64,000 nt of DNA from Hyphomicrobiaceae bacterium (GTDB lineage Bacteria; Pseudomonadota; Alphaproteobacteria; Rhizobiales; Hyphomicrobiaceae), in contig JAEUMD010000003.1 in the NCBI GenBank assembly GCA_016793635.1, positions 1 to 64,000 of the forward strand, in the 5' to 3' direction. The notes under the pieces are model-generated. The model was not told where the DNA came from, did not search any database, and saw nothing but the letters and a program-made list of their open reading frames with translations. Each line of letters starts with the position of its first letter. Position 1 is the first letter of the stretch. Shown here in pieces: positions 55,932-64,000 of the stretch. Made by a program: the position numbers and the translations under genes.

Positions 55932-56474
55932 ATGTCGTTGGTGGCCCTGCGGAAAGATGCAGCAACACCCGCCGAGCAACTTTGGAACGCGCTCGGCACA
56001 GTCAGACTGCTTCTGAGGGAAGGCACGCGAAGCTGGGGTACGGAGCTTCGTATCGAAAGGGGCCAGTTCTACAAGTGCCGGACCTCCGCCGAGGCCATCG
56101 ATTTGATAAACATGACATTTCGTCGACGCATCGATGAACTTGATGCCGTTGGGGCTGAGTGGTGCCTGGCGATCCCTCCGGTTGGGCCACAGGGATTTGC
56201 GATCGACGTAGCACACAACTCCGGAGAACTCCGCGTCCTGTTCGGTGAGCTCGAGGAGACGTTCGTTGATTACGATCAGGCACTAACGTGGGTCGCCCGC
56301 GCCCTGTCCGACAGCTATCACCTGCGCATCCTCGTCAATCGTGGATGCAGGTACGAATGGTACCTCGAACCCGTTGACGGGGCGGGGCCCAGGCTCGCCA
56401 CCGGGCAACTCAACTTCGCAGCGTTCTACTCCAAGCCAAGCGAGATCAGGTTCAGCAACGCTCTGACCGCCTGA
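55932..56474 (+). CDS. Unknown cytoplasmic protein, 180 residues
   Basis: ATG at 55932 with GAGGAG eight bases upstream. Base use is a little AT-richer than neighbours. The product is soluble, mixed alpha/beta, with Trp/Tyr-rich end (RYEWYLEPVDG, AAFYSKPSEIRFS) and three Cys. No motif recognised and no signal peptide. It overlaps the convergent sugar-transferase gene by 23 bases. Could be an acquired gene at the edge of the rhamnose locus. Confidence 0.6.
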   Translation: MSLVALRKDAATPAEQLWNALGTVRLLLREGTRSWGTELRIERGQFYKCRTSAEAIDLINMTFRRRIDELDAVGAEWCLAIPPVGPQGFAIDVAHNSGELRVLFGELEETFVDYDQALTWVARALSDSYHLRILVNRGCRYEWYLEPVDGAGPRLATGQLNFAAFYSKPSEIRFSNALTA

Positions 56475-56910
56475 CGGCGTGCGTTAACGGGTCGCTGACC
56501 GATCCAAAAAACGAAAGCTCACCTCGAAGAATCGACAGGATTTCGGGGCAGCGGTCGAGTCGCGTCGACTTCAGCAGCCTGCTGACCGGTGTCTGCCTGT
56601 TCCGAAGCGGGATCGCCTTCCCATCCGCCTCTCTCGGTGGCTTCTCGGTTCGGATGCCGTAGACGCGCACGCGGGCATGACGTGTGCCGTCTCGCTCCCG
56701 CCAGACCACCGGCATGGCGCGAAAACTGAGGAAAGAGAGAGCCAAGGCTGACGCGATGAGTGGGCTCAGAACCAAGGCGAGCAGGATTGCCAGGACAACA
56801 TCGCTACTCCGAGTCACCCAACGGCGAACGGACCTCTGCCACTCGTTGTGGAACGCCCGAGAGTTCAGACGTTCCCCATGACCTGCTTCGAGATCGTAAC
56901 CGATCCGCAT
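56452..56910 (-). CDS. Shortened bacterial sugar-transferase-like protein, probably inactive
   Basis: 152 residues from the ATG at 56910, GGAGGCGTGA in front. One membrane helix (SDVVLAILLALVLSPLIASA) after a basic start, then FRAMPVVWRERDGTR, and the 'RLLKSTRLDRCPEILSILRG' and GELSFFGS segments of WcaJ/PglC-type phosphoglycosyl transferases. The family normally has an LDELPQ motif and a final VGPRP; here they read LDRCPE and GSVSD, so the key Glu and Pro-Arg-Pro are lost. Located before the dTDP-rhamnose genes, divergently. Confidence 0.68.
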   Translation of the reverse strand: MRIGYDLEAGHGERLNSRAFHNEWQRSVRRWVTRSSDVVLAILLALVLSPLIASALALSFLSFRAMPVVWRERDGTRHARVRVYGIRTEKPPREADGKAIPLRNRQTPVSRLLKSTRLDRCPEILSILRGELSFFGSVSDPLTHAVRRSERC

Positions 56911-57218
56911 TCACGCCTCCGGGCTTGGATGCCGGAACTTCGCTGTGTTGCACGTCCACGTCAAAGCGCAGAGGGAGCGGTCGAAGCCTTATCCTCCCTT
57001 TCCACAAACATTTCCACGAGGCAGCCTCCTTACGGATTTTCTGCCCTCGCCGGTGAGATCGTGGATGGACTTGCGGAATGGTGCGGGTTTGCCCGACTTG
57101 GCTCCCCGCTGCACCAGGCAGCATTGTGTTAAGTCTGATCTGCGATGTTCCCGTGACCTGCTGTGCCGCGGCGGAAGTGCCGCGGCAGCCACGAAACCTC
57201 AACACGCGCAGTCAGCTC
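56911..57218. other. Divergent promoter region of the rhamnose genes
   Basis: 308 bases with no supported gene. Contains a GC-rich palindrome around 57165-57186 (GCCGCGGC twice). Promoters for rfbC and for the sugar-transferase-like gene should lie here. Confidence 0.4.
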
Positions 57219-57770
57219 ATGCTCATCGAAGCGTGCGAAATTCCCGACGTGAAACTGATCCGACCCAAGCAGTTTCGCGATGCGAGAGGCTTCTTCTCCG
57301 AGGTCTACAGCAAGAGCGCCCTGGCCGGCGCCGGGCTGCCCGACGAGTTCGTCCAAGACAACCATTCTTACTCCGCCCTGGCCGGCACCGTGCGCGGCCT
57401 CCACTTCCAGAAGCCGCCGTTCGCGCAGGCCAAACTGGTGCGCGTCACGCGCGGCCGCATCCTCGATATCGCGCTGGATCTACGCCGCGCCTCGGCCCAC
57501 TACGGCCGCCACGTCGCGCGCGAGATTTCGGCGGAGAACTGGGAACAGCTCTACATTCCGGTCGGCTTCGCCCACGCCTTCTGCTCGCTCGAGCCCGACA
57601 CCGAGGTCCTTTACAAGGTGACGAGCTACTACGCCCCTGACGCGGATGCCGGCGTGCTCTGGTCCGATCCCGACCTCGGCATCGACTGGCCGGTGACGGC
57701 GGATCACGCCACTGTCTCGGAGAAGGACGCGCGCCTGCCGCGGCTGCGCGACCTCAAACCAATGTTCTGA
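57219..57770 (+). CDS. rfbC: dTDP-4-dehydrorhamnose 3,5-epimerase
   Basis: 183 residues from the ATG at 57219. Epimerase motifs: RDARGFFSEVYSKSAL, FVQDNHSYSALAGTVRGLHF (catalytic His about 61), 'QAKLVRVTRGRILDIALDLR', GFAHAFCSLEPDTEVLYKVT with Tyr. Third enzyme of dTDP-L-rhamnose synthesis. First gene of an rfbC-B-D-A run, likely one operon. Confidence 0.94.
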   Translation: MLIEACEIPDVKLIRPKQFRDARGFFSEVYSKSALAGAGLPDEFVQDNHSYSALAGTVRGLHFQKPPFAQAKLVRVTRGRILDIALDLRRASAHYGRHVAREISAENWEQLYIPVGFAHAFCSLEPDTEVLYKVTSYYAPDADAGVLWSDPDLGIDWPVTADHATVSEKDARLPRLRDLKPMF

Positions 57771-57854
57771 TGTCGAGCCCGGATGCTCGGCCAAGGTACG
57801 GCACGGGGGCGGCAAGGCCGTCGCCCGCGGACGACGGCGAAGGAGGGTTATCCC

Positions 57855-58940
57855 ATGCGCATCATCGTAACGGGTGGCGCAGGCTTCATCGGCTCGGCGG
57901 TCTGCCGCCATCTCGTCGGCGAACGCTGCATCGAGGTCGTCAATGTCGATAAGCTGACGTACGCGGCGAACCTCCAGTCTTTGGCACCCATCGCCGACCG
58001 CCCTGGCTATCGCTTCGTCAAGGCCGACATCTGCGACCGCGCGGCGATGGACGCGGTGTTCGCCGAGGCGCGGCCCGACGCCATCATGCATCTCGCGGCG
58101 GAAAGCCACGTCGATCGATCGATCACCGGCTCGGCGGACTTCGTTCGCACCAACATCGTCGGCACCCACACACTGCTGGAAGCCGCGCGCGGTTATTGGG
58201 AGGGGCTCGCGGGCGAGGCCCGCGAGCGCTTCCGCTTCCTGCACGTATCGACCGACGAGGTCTACGGCTCGCTTCCACCCGACGGCTACTTCGTCGAGAC
58301 GACGCCTTATGACCCGCGCTCGCCCTATTCCGCCAGCAAGGCCTCGTCCGATCATCTCGTCAGCGCCTGGCACGAGACCTATGGCCTGCCGGTCCTCGTC
58401 ACCAACTGTTCGAACAACTACGGTCCCTATCACTTCCCCGAGAAGCTCATTCCGCTGGTTCTTCTCAACGCTCTCGACGAAAAGCCGCTACCGGTCTACG
58501 GCGACGGCCAGCAGGTGCGCGACTGGCTCTATGTCGACGACCACGTCAAGGCGCTCACCCTGGTGCTCGAGAAAGGGCGCGTCGGCGAGACCTACAACGT
58601 CGGCGGCCGCGCGCCGATGGCGAACCTCGACGTCGTGCAGCGCATCTGCGACATCCTCGACGACCGCCGGCCCTGCAAATCGCCGCGCCGCAATCTCATC
58701 ACCCACGTCGCCGACCGCCCCGGCCACGACCGGCGCTACGCCATCGATCCGACGAAGATCGAAACCGAGCTCGGCTGGCGCGCAAGCGAGACGTTCGCGA
58801 CAGGCCTCGCCCGGACCATCGACTGGTATCTCGCCAACGAAAGTTGGTGGCGTCCACTGCGCGACAAGGTCTACTCGGGCACGCGCCTCGGCCTGCTCGA
58901 CGAGAGGCCCGGCGGCAAGAAGCTCGCGAGCGCGGTATGA
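57855..58940 (+). CDS. rfbB: dTDP-glucose 4,6-dehydratase
   Basis: 361 residues, start [20 protein letters not shown] with the Rossmann GGxGFIG; GAAGGAGGG in front. Catalytic [20 protein letters not shown] (Asp-Glu) and [12 protein letters not shown] (YxxxK), then [17 protein letters not shown] and [15 protein letters not shown]. Makes dTDP-4-dehydro-6-deoxyglucose. Its stop overlaps rfbD by four bases. Confidence 0.95.
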   Translation: MRIIVTGGAGFIGSAVCRHLVGERCIEVVNVDKLTYAANLQSLAPIADRPGYRFVKADICDRAAMDAVFAEARPDAIMHLAAESHVDRSITGSADFVRTNIVGTHTLLEAARGYWEGLAGEARERFRFLHVSTDEVYGSLPPDGYFVETTPYDPRSPYSASKASSDHLVSAWHETYGLPVLVTNCSNNYGPYHFPEKLIPLVLLNALDEKPLPVYGDGQQVRDWLYVDDHVKALTLVLEKGRVGETYNVGGRAPMANLDVVQRICDILDDRRPCKSPRRNLITHVADRPGHDRRYAIDPTKIETELGWRASETFATGLARTIDWYLANESWWRPLRDKVYSGTRLGLLDERPGGKKLASAV

Positions 58941-59842
58941 TGGGCGAACGCGGACCCGTCCTCATCGCCGGCCGCAGCGGGCAGGTGGCACACGAACTCG
59001 CCCGCGTGCTGCGGCAGACCGGGCGTCCTTTCGTCGCCCTCGGTCGCGGCGACCTCGATCTTGCCGATCCGTCTTCCATCGCGCGAGGAATCTCGCAACA
59101 CCGTCCGTCGCTCGTGATCAACGCCGCCGCGTATACGGGCGTCGACAAGGCGGAGGACGAGCCCACGGTTGCGCGCGCAGTCAACGCCACCGGCGCCGGC
59201 CTGCTCGCTGCCGCCGCCAGTCGCGCCGGCGCGCCTATCGTGCACATCTCGACCGACTACGTCTTCGACGGGACGAAACCCGCACCCTACCTCGAGACCG
59301 ACGCGACGGCGCCGCTCGGTGTCTACGGTGCGACGAAGCTCGAGGGTGAGCGGCTCGTCGCCGCCGCCAATCCACGCCACGTCATAGTACGGACGGCGTG
59401 GGTGTTCAGCCCGCACGGGCACAACTTCGTCAAGACGATGCTGCGGCTCGGCACCGAGCGCGACGAGATCGCCGTCGTCGCCGACCAGTCCGGCGCGCCG
59501 ACCGCGGCGGCCGACCTCGCCGAAGCGATCGCTCACATCGCCTCGCGCCTTGATTGCGAGCAACCAAATTCCGAGCGCTTCGGGATATTCCATGCCGTCA
59601 ACGCCGGCGCCACGACATGGCATGCCTTTGCCTGCGCCATCATGGACGGCGCGAAGCGGCGGGGCGCCAAGGCCGCGCACGTTCGTGCCATCTCAAGCGC
59701 CGAGTATCAGACGCGCGCGCGACGCCCGGCGAACTCCGCGCTCGATACCGGCAAGCTGCTGCGCGTCTTCGACTTCGCGCTGCCCGCCTGGGAACTTGCG
59801 CTCGAGCGGTGCCTCGACAATCTGATCGGATCGCCGCGCTAA
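58937..59842 (+). CDS. rfbD: dTDP-4-dehydrorhamnose reductase
   Basis: 301 residues. NADPH fold [18 protein letters not shown], then [32 protein letters not shown] and [12 protein letters not shown] (YxxxK). C-terminal '[12 protein letters not shown]' is the usual end motif. Last step of dTDP-L-rhamnose. Two ATG codons in tandem; the first overlaps the rfbB stop (ATGA). Confidence 0.95.
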   Translation: MMGERGPVLIAGRSGQVAHELARVLRQTGRPFVALGRGDLDLADPSSIARGISQHRPSLVINAAAYTGVDKAEDEPTVARAVNATGAGLLAAAASRAGAPIVHISTDYVFDGTKPAPYLETDATAPLGVYGATKLEGERLVAAANPRHVIVRTAWVFSPHGHNFVKTMLRLGTERDEIAVVADQSGAPTAAADLAEAIAHIASRLDCEQPNSERFGIFHAVNAGATTWHAFACAIMDGAKRRGAKAAHVRAISSAEYQTRARRPANSALDTGKLLRVFDFALPAWELALERCLDNLIGSPR

Positions 59843-59863
59843 CCGCTGCGAATGGGGGACGAC

Positions 59864-60745
59864 ATGGCAATCAAAGGCATCATTCTCGCGGGCGGCAGCG
59901 GTACGCGCCTCTATCCCCTCACCTTCTCGGTGTCGAAGCAGCTGCTTCCCGTCTATGACAAACCGATGATCTATTACCCTCTGTCCGTGCTCATGTTGGC
60001 CGGCATCCGCGACATCCTCATCATCACCACGCCGCACGATCAGCCCTTATTTCGCGGCCTTCTCGGCGACGGCAGCCATCTCGGCCTCCGCCTCTCCTAC
60101 GCTGAACAGCCTCGGCCGGAAGGTCTCGCCCAGGCTTTCATCATCGGCGCCGACTTCATCGGCGACGACCGCTGCGCGATGGTACTCGGCGACAACATCT
60201 TCTATGGCCATGGCCTGCCCGAGCTGATGCAACAGGCGATCGTCCACACCGATGGCGCCAGCGTCTTCGCCTACGAGGTATCTGATCCCGCACGCTACGG
60301 CGTTGTCGCCTTCGACAAAGCCGGCCGCGCGACGTCGATCGAGGAAAAGCCGCGCGAGCCAAAATCGAACTTCGCGGTCACCGGGCTTTATTTCTACGAC
60401 AACGACATCGTCGAGATCGCCCGCTCCATCAAACCGTCGGCGCGCGGCGAACTCGAAATCACGAGCGTCAACCAGCATTATCTGGAGGCGGGTAAGCTCA
60501 ACGTCGTGCGCATGGGGCGCGGCTTCGCTTGGCTCGATACCGGCACATTCGACTCGTTACTTGCCGCCGGAGAATTCGTCGCCACGCTGGAGCGTCGCCA
60601 GAACCTCAAGGTTTCATGTCCCGAGGAGATTGCGCTGCGTCTCGGCTACACAACGTTCGCCGATATGCGGCCTTGGGTCGATCACCTCGGCAAATCCGAT
60701 TATGCCAACTACGTGCGAAAAGTCGGCGAGCAACTCCAGCGTTGA
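59864..60745 (+). CDS. rfbA: Glucose-1-phosphate thymidylyltransferase
   Basis: 293 residues from the ATG at 59864, GGGGGA upstream; an ATG four codons earlier is in frame. Nucleotidyltransferase start [20 protein letters not shown], then [36 protein letters not shown] and [20 protein letters not shown]. Makes dTDP-glucose from dTTP and glucose-1-phosphate, the first step for the rhamnose pathway. End of the four-gene group. Confidence 0.95.
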   Translation: MAIKGIILAGGSGTRLYPLTFSVSKQLLPVYDKPMIYYPLSVLMLAGIRDILIITTPHDQPLFRGLLGDGSHLGLRLSYAEQPRPEGLAQAFIIGADFIGDDRCAMVLGDNIFYGHGLPELMQQAIVHTDGASVFAYEVSDPARYGVVAFDKAGRATSIEEKPREPKSNFAVTGLYFYDNDIVEIARSIKPSARGELEITSVNQHYLEAGKLNVVRMGRGFAWLDTGTFDSLLAAGEFVATLERRQNLKVSCPEEIALRLGYTTFADMRPWVDHLGKSDYANYVRKVGEQLQR

Positions 60746-61175
60746 TCCCGCTCGACGGCGATCCGGTCGAACGGACCAGCGAGCAGTTCCCCCGACCGGG
60801 TCCAGCGGCGCTGCCGCTCGACGACGGCAATTCGCCGTACCAGGGGTTCGCGGGTTGTAGCCACAGCGAGAACGCCCTCTCGCCGTTCCCTCTCGCCGTT
60901 CGCTCGCCGCGACACGCCATCGAGTCCGCTGAAGGCGTCCCCCACATCGATCGTGTCTTCGCGCGATACTGATCGAGCGTGGTCTCTGCACCCGCATGAG
61001 CGAACGATACGAACCACGCGCTGCCCGTCGTCACGGCGCCGGCCGCCGCGAGGAACAGCGACGCAAAATCGATGTCGACATTCAACTCGCCCGTCGCACA
61101 ATTGGCGGGATGCGGACAGTGCCCGTCTGCGACACTCGCGGCGCAGACATCAAAGGTCGCGATACCGGGCCAGTG
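60746..61175. other. Gap after rfbA
   Basis: 430 bases between convergent rfbA and the Sel1-like gene. A minus-strand frame running 60606-61085 starts with a signal-like stretch but overlaps rfbA by 140 bases, so it is not accepted. No terminator with T tract seen. Confidence 0.4.
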
Positions 61176-61448
61176 TCAATGCGTCGCCAGCCACTGACGG
61201 GCGCGCTTCTGCGCGCTCGCGATCTCTGCCCGTGTCATGTCGCGCGAGATTTCCTGGCGAAACCTCTTGGCGTCGTCGTTGCCGCGTAGCGCCGCGAGAT
61301 TGAACCACTTGTGCGCCTCGATCATGTCGAGATCGACATCGCGGCCGGTGCAGTACATCAGGCCAAGCTCGTAGAGCGCATCGGCGGCGCTACCACCCTG
61401 GCCAGCGAATTCCGCGACATCGCGCGGGGCGAACTCGAAACGTGCCAA
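61176..61448 (-). CDS. Small Sel1-repeat-like protein
   Basis: 90 residues with one and a half Sel1/TPR-like units: SAADALYELGLMYCTGRDVD and MIEAHKWFNLAALRGNDDAK, the alternating pattern with A-x-x-W-F-x-L-A-A. The last helix is basic (AQKRARQWLATH). Such short proteins are common in Hyphomicrobiales and probably bind partner proteins. No signal peptide; partner unknown. Confidence 0.83.
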   Translation of the reverse strand: MARFEFAPRDVAEFAGQGGSAADALYELGLMYCTGRDVDLDMIEAHKWFNLAALRGNDDAKRFRQEISRDMTRAEIASAQKRARQWLATH

Positions 61449-61883
61449 AGCCGTCTCCTGTTGTTTATCGCCACCGAGGGCGGGAGCGATCTGGAGGCAG
61501 CCGCGGTCGGCTACCCACGTGGCGACCGGATGCCGCCTCAGGACACGATGTCAGTTGACGGATGAGAAGCGGTTAATCGAAACCATTTCCAACCACGCAT
61601 CAATGCCTTGAGTTGTTATTTTGAAGTTATGGATTGTCTTTGTTGGGAACGTTGGACCCAACATGGCACAGCGGCTTCTTCATTATTTCCAATGATCGCG
61701 GATAGCTGTGGAACCGCCCATTCAGCTTCGGTTCAGCCGCTGCGGCGCAACTTCGACATCGTCACGCCGCGCCGTCGACAGAGCAAAGTCGCCAGCGTGG
61801 CCGAAGGGTGACCTCCCAAAGTGCGGGTCGCAACGCGACCACGTTCATGATGAGGTCCCCGCCGCTTGGGAAGGGGTTCCGCC
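61449..61883. other. Gap with a lower-GC middle part
   Basis: 435 bases between divergent genes. AT-rich about 61560-61720. One inverted repeat TGTTGGG-AACGTTGGA-CCCAACA (61640-61662). Frames in it are short and lack a ribosome site. Probably promoter region of the neighbours. Confidence 0.4.
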
Positions 61884-62153
61884 GTGCTCGTCCGCACCGC
61901 CATCGTCGTCGCCATCGCCACGTCTCTCGCCGGATGTGCCAACGAGCGCGCCGCCGAGCCAATGGCGCTCGGCTTTCATGGCAACGCCACGGAGAGTACC
62001 CCCTCGCCGCCTCCTCGCCGCCGCGCCCTCTCCATCCCGAGGCCCGCGAGCGGCGTCCGCCAGACGCTCGGCGGCAAGGTGCTGTCGGCCATTGCGTTCG
62101 AGCGCGTGACCGGCCTCAAGGCCGATCCGAGCCGCCTCCGCGACCTCCACTAA
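61884..62153 (+). CDS. Small lipoprotein, unknown
   Basis: 89 residues from a GTG at 61884 with GGGAAGGGG upstream. Signal VLVRTAIVVAIATSLAGC with lipobox SLAGC (Cys about 18). The mature part is basic and Pro-rich, then a compact end 'GGKVLSAIAFERVTGLKADPSRL'. Convergent with the GT39 gene, ending eight bases before its stop. Confidence 0.58.
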   Translation: MLVRTAIVVAIATSLAGCANERAAEPMALGFHGNATESTPSPPPRRRALSIPRPASGVRQTLGGKVLSAIAFERVTGLKADPSRLRDLH

Positions 62154-62160
62154 AACCGTC

Positions 62161-63735
62161 TCAGCGGGCGTCGACCTTCAGCATCTTCCATTCCGATGAG
62201 CGATACCCCGTGGCGCGCCACATGTGGTGCCATGGCACCCGCATGGTAAGGCCGGCTTCCAGCTGCGGTGCCCGCCCGAGCACAGCGGCAAGAGTATCTG
62301 CCAGCGGGCGCGTTGCCTTTGCCGACTCGTCCCAGACCACGATCACGTCGCGCCGGGCTGGATCGAGGCCGCGCGGTACGAAGTGGCGCGGTCCAAGCAG
62401 AACGAACGACGCGCGCGGGAAGTGCGGGCGCAGGTTGCCCGCGAGCTCGTCGTCCACCGCAACGAAAACAGCGTCGTCGGTGGCACCGTGCTGACGCAAC
62501 GCCTGCGCGAGACCGGCATAGGGAATACCCCAACGGCATTTCGAGCAGACCGGATCATAGACAAACATGTTGGCGAGACGCACGACCAGCGCCAGCACCG
62601 CGATGGCCAGCGCCACGCGCGCAAACACCATCTGGCGTGCACCGCCGCGTGGTGAGCGGCGCGCGACCGCGATCAGCCAGATCACGCTCGTGACGTAGAG
62701 CGGCATCAGCACGTGCATGGCGTAACCGCCGATGCCGAACAATAATCCACCTGCAATCGAGAACCCGACGCCAAGCACCATCGTTCCCAGCACCAGCCGC
62801 TCAAAGTCCGGCCGCGCCGGCTCGTAAGCGATCGCACCATCGCCACGCGCGAACAGGGCCCGGACATCGTCCCACGCCGTGCGCAAAAAGCCCGGAAATA
62901 TCGCGGGAAGGATCGCGACGAGCGGCAGCAGGTACATGAGCGGTCCGCGCACCGCATCCTTGACGCCGATGGCGCGATCGAGCGCGAAGCCGCGACGCGA
63001 GGGCGTGAATATCTCGTTCCAATGCGCCGGATCGGACAGCAGCCAGCTGAGATACGGCGACGCCAGCACCAATGCGACGGCCGCCGACAGAAGAAGCCGC
63101 CGGCGAACGGTGCGCGCGCGGATCGCCGGCTGCATCGCCGCCGCGCCCCACAGGCACATCTGATAGACGGTATAATTCGGCTCGGTGTTGAAGCCGAGGC
63201 CCGCGATCACACCGAACAGCAGGTAGTCTCGCCATCGGCCGCGATCATAGAGGCGCAGGAACGCCCACAGCGTCGCCGCCACCGCCACCATGGCCAGCAC
63301 CTCGTGGGTGAAGCCTTCGTGGTAGCGCCAGGAGATCTGGTAGATCAGCGCCAGTGACTCGACCGTCAGCGCCGCCCACAAGCGATCTCCGAGGATGCGG
63401 AAAGCTGCGAGGTAGAGCAGCACCGCTGTCCCGGTCAACGCCGCATACTTGATGGCGAGGAAGGAGACGAGGCGCGGCCCCGTCACCTGTTGAACGGCGT
63501 AGAGCACCCAGTCGTAGAGAGGTGGCTGGCGCGCCTCGTAGCCGAGACGCAACTCCTGCACGAGGATCTGCTCGAGCGTATCGTCTTCGCCGAGCACGCC
63601 CGAAGCCAACATGCGAAAGCCGGAATGCAACAGCACATAGGCGAGGACGGCCGCGAGCACGACGACGAGGCCACGAGTCCGCTCGCGCTGCTGCGCCGCC
63701 AGCGCCGGCGAAGACGTTTGTGGCGATGCCGTCAC
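62161..63735 (-). CDS. GT39-type membrane glycosyltransferase (ArnT/PMT fold)
   Basis: 524 residues from a GTG at 63735. About ten membrane helices; the GT39 signature LGEDDTLEQILVQELRLGYEARQ shows the acidic first loop and 'ARQPPLYDWVLYAVQQVTG' the substrate motif Q-P-P-L-Y, both shortened here to short quotes: EDDTLEQ near 50 and QPPLYDW near 70. Uses a lipid-linked sugar to modify lipid A, protein or polymer on the periplasmic side. Starts overlapping the stop of the quinone oxidoreductase gene. Confidence 0.88.
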   Translation of the reverse strand: MTASPQTSSPALAAQQRERTRGLVVVLAAVLAYVLLHSGFRMLASGVLGEDDTLEQILVQELRLGYEARQPPLYDWVLYAVQQVTGPRLVSFLAIKYAALTGTAVLLYLAAFRILGDRLWAALTVESLALIYQISWRYHEGFTHEVLAMVAVAATLWAFLRLYDRGRWRDYLLFGVIAGLGFNTEPNYTVYQMCLWGAAAMQPAIRARTVRRRLLLSAAVALVLASPYLSWLLSDPAHWNEIFTPSRRGFALDRAIGVKDAVRGPLMYLLPLVAILPAIFPGFLRTAWDDVRALFARGDGAIAYEPARPDFERLVLGTMVLGVGFSIAGGLLFGIGGYAMHVLMPLYVTSVIWLIAVARRSPRGGARQMVFARVALAIAVLALVVRLANMFVYDPVCSKCRWGIPYAGLAQALRQHGATDDAVFVAVDDELAGNLRPHFPRASFVLLGPRHFVPRGLDPARRDVIVVWDESAKATRPLADTLAAVLGRAPQLEAGLTMRVPWHHMWRATGYRSSEWKMLKVDAR

Positions 63736-64000
63736 GGCAGTAGCACCGTCGAGCCCGTCGTCGCCCTCGCCTCGAGATCACGGTGAGCCGTCGCCGCCTC
63801 GCTCAAAGGATAGGTCTGGTTCACACTGATTTTCACCTTGCCGCTCGCCACCACGTCGAACAGCGCGCTCGCGCTGGCGACGAGATCGGCGCGCTTGGCG
63901 GTATAGGTGAACAGTGTCGGCCGCGTCGCGAAGAGCGAGCCTTTGGCCGCCAGGAGACCGAGATCGAAGTTTTCGATCTTGCCCGATGCGTTGCCGAACG
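63732..64000 (-). CDS. Quinone oxidoreductase-like, C-terminal part
   Basis: The last about 89 residues before the stop at 63732 read, in order, NASGKIENFDLGLLAAKGSL, FATRPTLFTYTAKRADLVAS, a strand 'DVVASGKVKISVNQTYPLSE', and AATAHRDLEARATTGSTVLL, the typical end of a zinc-free NADPH:quinone reductase of the MDR family (Qor). Gene starts outside the window. Its stop overlaps the GT39 start by four bases (GTGA), so the two are coupled. Confidence 0.87.
   Translation of the reverse strand, partial: FGNASGKIENFDLGLLAAKGSLFATRPTLFTYTAKRADLVASASALFDVVASGKVKISVNQTYPLSEAATAHRDLEARATTGSTVLLP

Noticed and set aside
60606-61085. 159-residue minus-strand frame with a signal-like start
   Set aside because: Overlaps the rfbA 3' end by 140 bases and turns into low-complexity noise in the second half.

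Overview
GC-rich chromosomal DNA of an alphaproteobacterium, most likely order Hyphomicrobiales (Rhizobiales). Signs are a SAM-II riboswitch before metX, a chaC / tyrC-hisC / metX-metW neighbourhood, a CpdR-like receiver, an H-NS/HvrA-type protein, a DUF6111 gene, and the ftsE-ftsX and TAXI-TRAP arrangements. Nearly all genes are ordinary chromosomal ones. The clear accessory pieces are an insertion-sequence end, an islet behind metW, gene remnants and paired hairpin repeats. All product names rest on reading motifs by eye; no database search was made.

Layout. 1-5485: left edge of an exopolysaccharide locus. An IS3-family element has landed in an already broken O-antigen-ligase-like gene; beyond it lie a small exported protein (minus strand), then a PHP-type phosphatase, a Wza-like lipoprotein, a Wzc-like tyrosine kinase with a (Gly-Tyr)9 tail, and a small coupled ORF. 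5651-15786: two unknown proteins, B12-dependent ribonucleotide reductase, PlsC-like acyltransferase, YdcF-like protein, ftsX/ftsE and hpt. 15884-23342: CpdR-like receiver, chaC, tyrC-hisC (overlapping pair) and divergent metX-metW under a SAM-II riboswitch. Directly after metW is an AT-richer islet with one gene, bounded by a second, diverged copy of the last ~204 bp of metW. 23349-32142: TetR plus enoyl-CoA hydratase, L,D-transpeptidase, methyltransferase, TAXI-TRAP transporter with DUF1850 protein and two hairpin repeats, gloB and a DUF985 cupin.

32416-48044: NYN-domain protein, tRNA-Arg(TCT), ABC1-family kinase, unknown secreted proteins, NUDIX/DUF6111/CCA-transferase run, H-NS-like protein, Fe/Mn superoxide dismutase with a good terminator, a sulfur-dioxygenase-like metallohydrolase, TfoX-like protein, and a two-component system overlapping a small secreted protein gene, next to a dead fragment of an RND metal-efflux pump. 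48045-55634: an envelope group (two-part L,D-transpeptidase, SUMF1-fold protein, membrane patatin) followed by katG. 55932-64000: an unknown gene, a shrunken sugar transferase, the dTDP-rhamnose set rfbC-rfbB-rfbD-rfbA, a Sel1-type protein, a small lipoprotein, a GT39-type membrane glycosyltransferase and the end of a quinone oxidoreductase gene.

The most unusual item is the metW islet. Its single gene codes for a protein with a CxxC-x8-CxxC cluster and a D-x12-E-x-K signature of the PD-(D/E)XK nuclease fold. The flanking metW tails differ mostly at silent positions, which suggests that the incoming DNA brought its own metW 3' end and displaced the resident one. No integrase is present.
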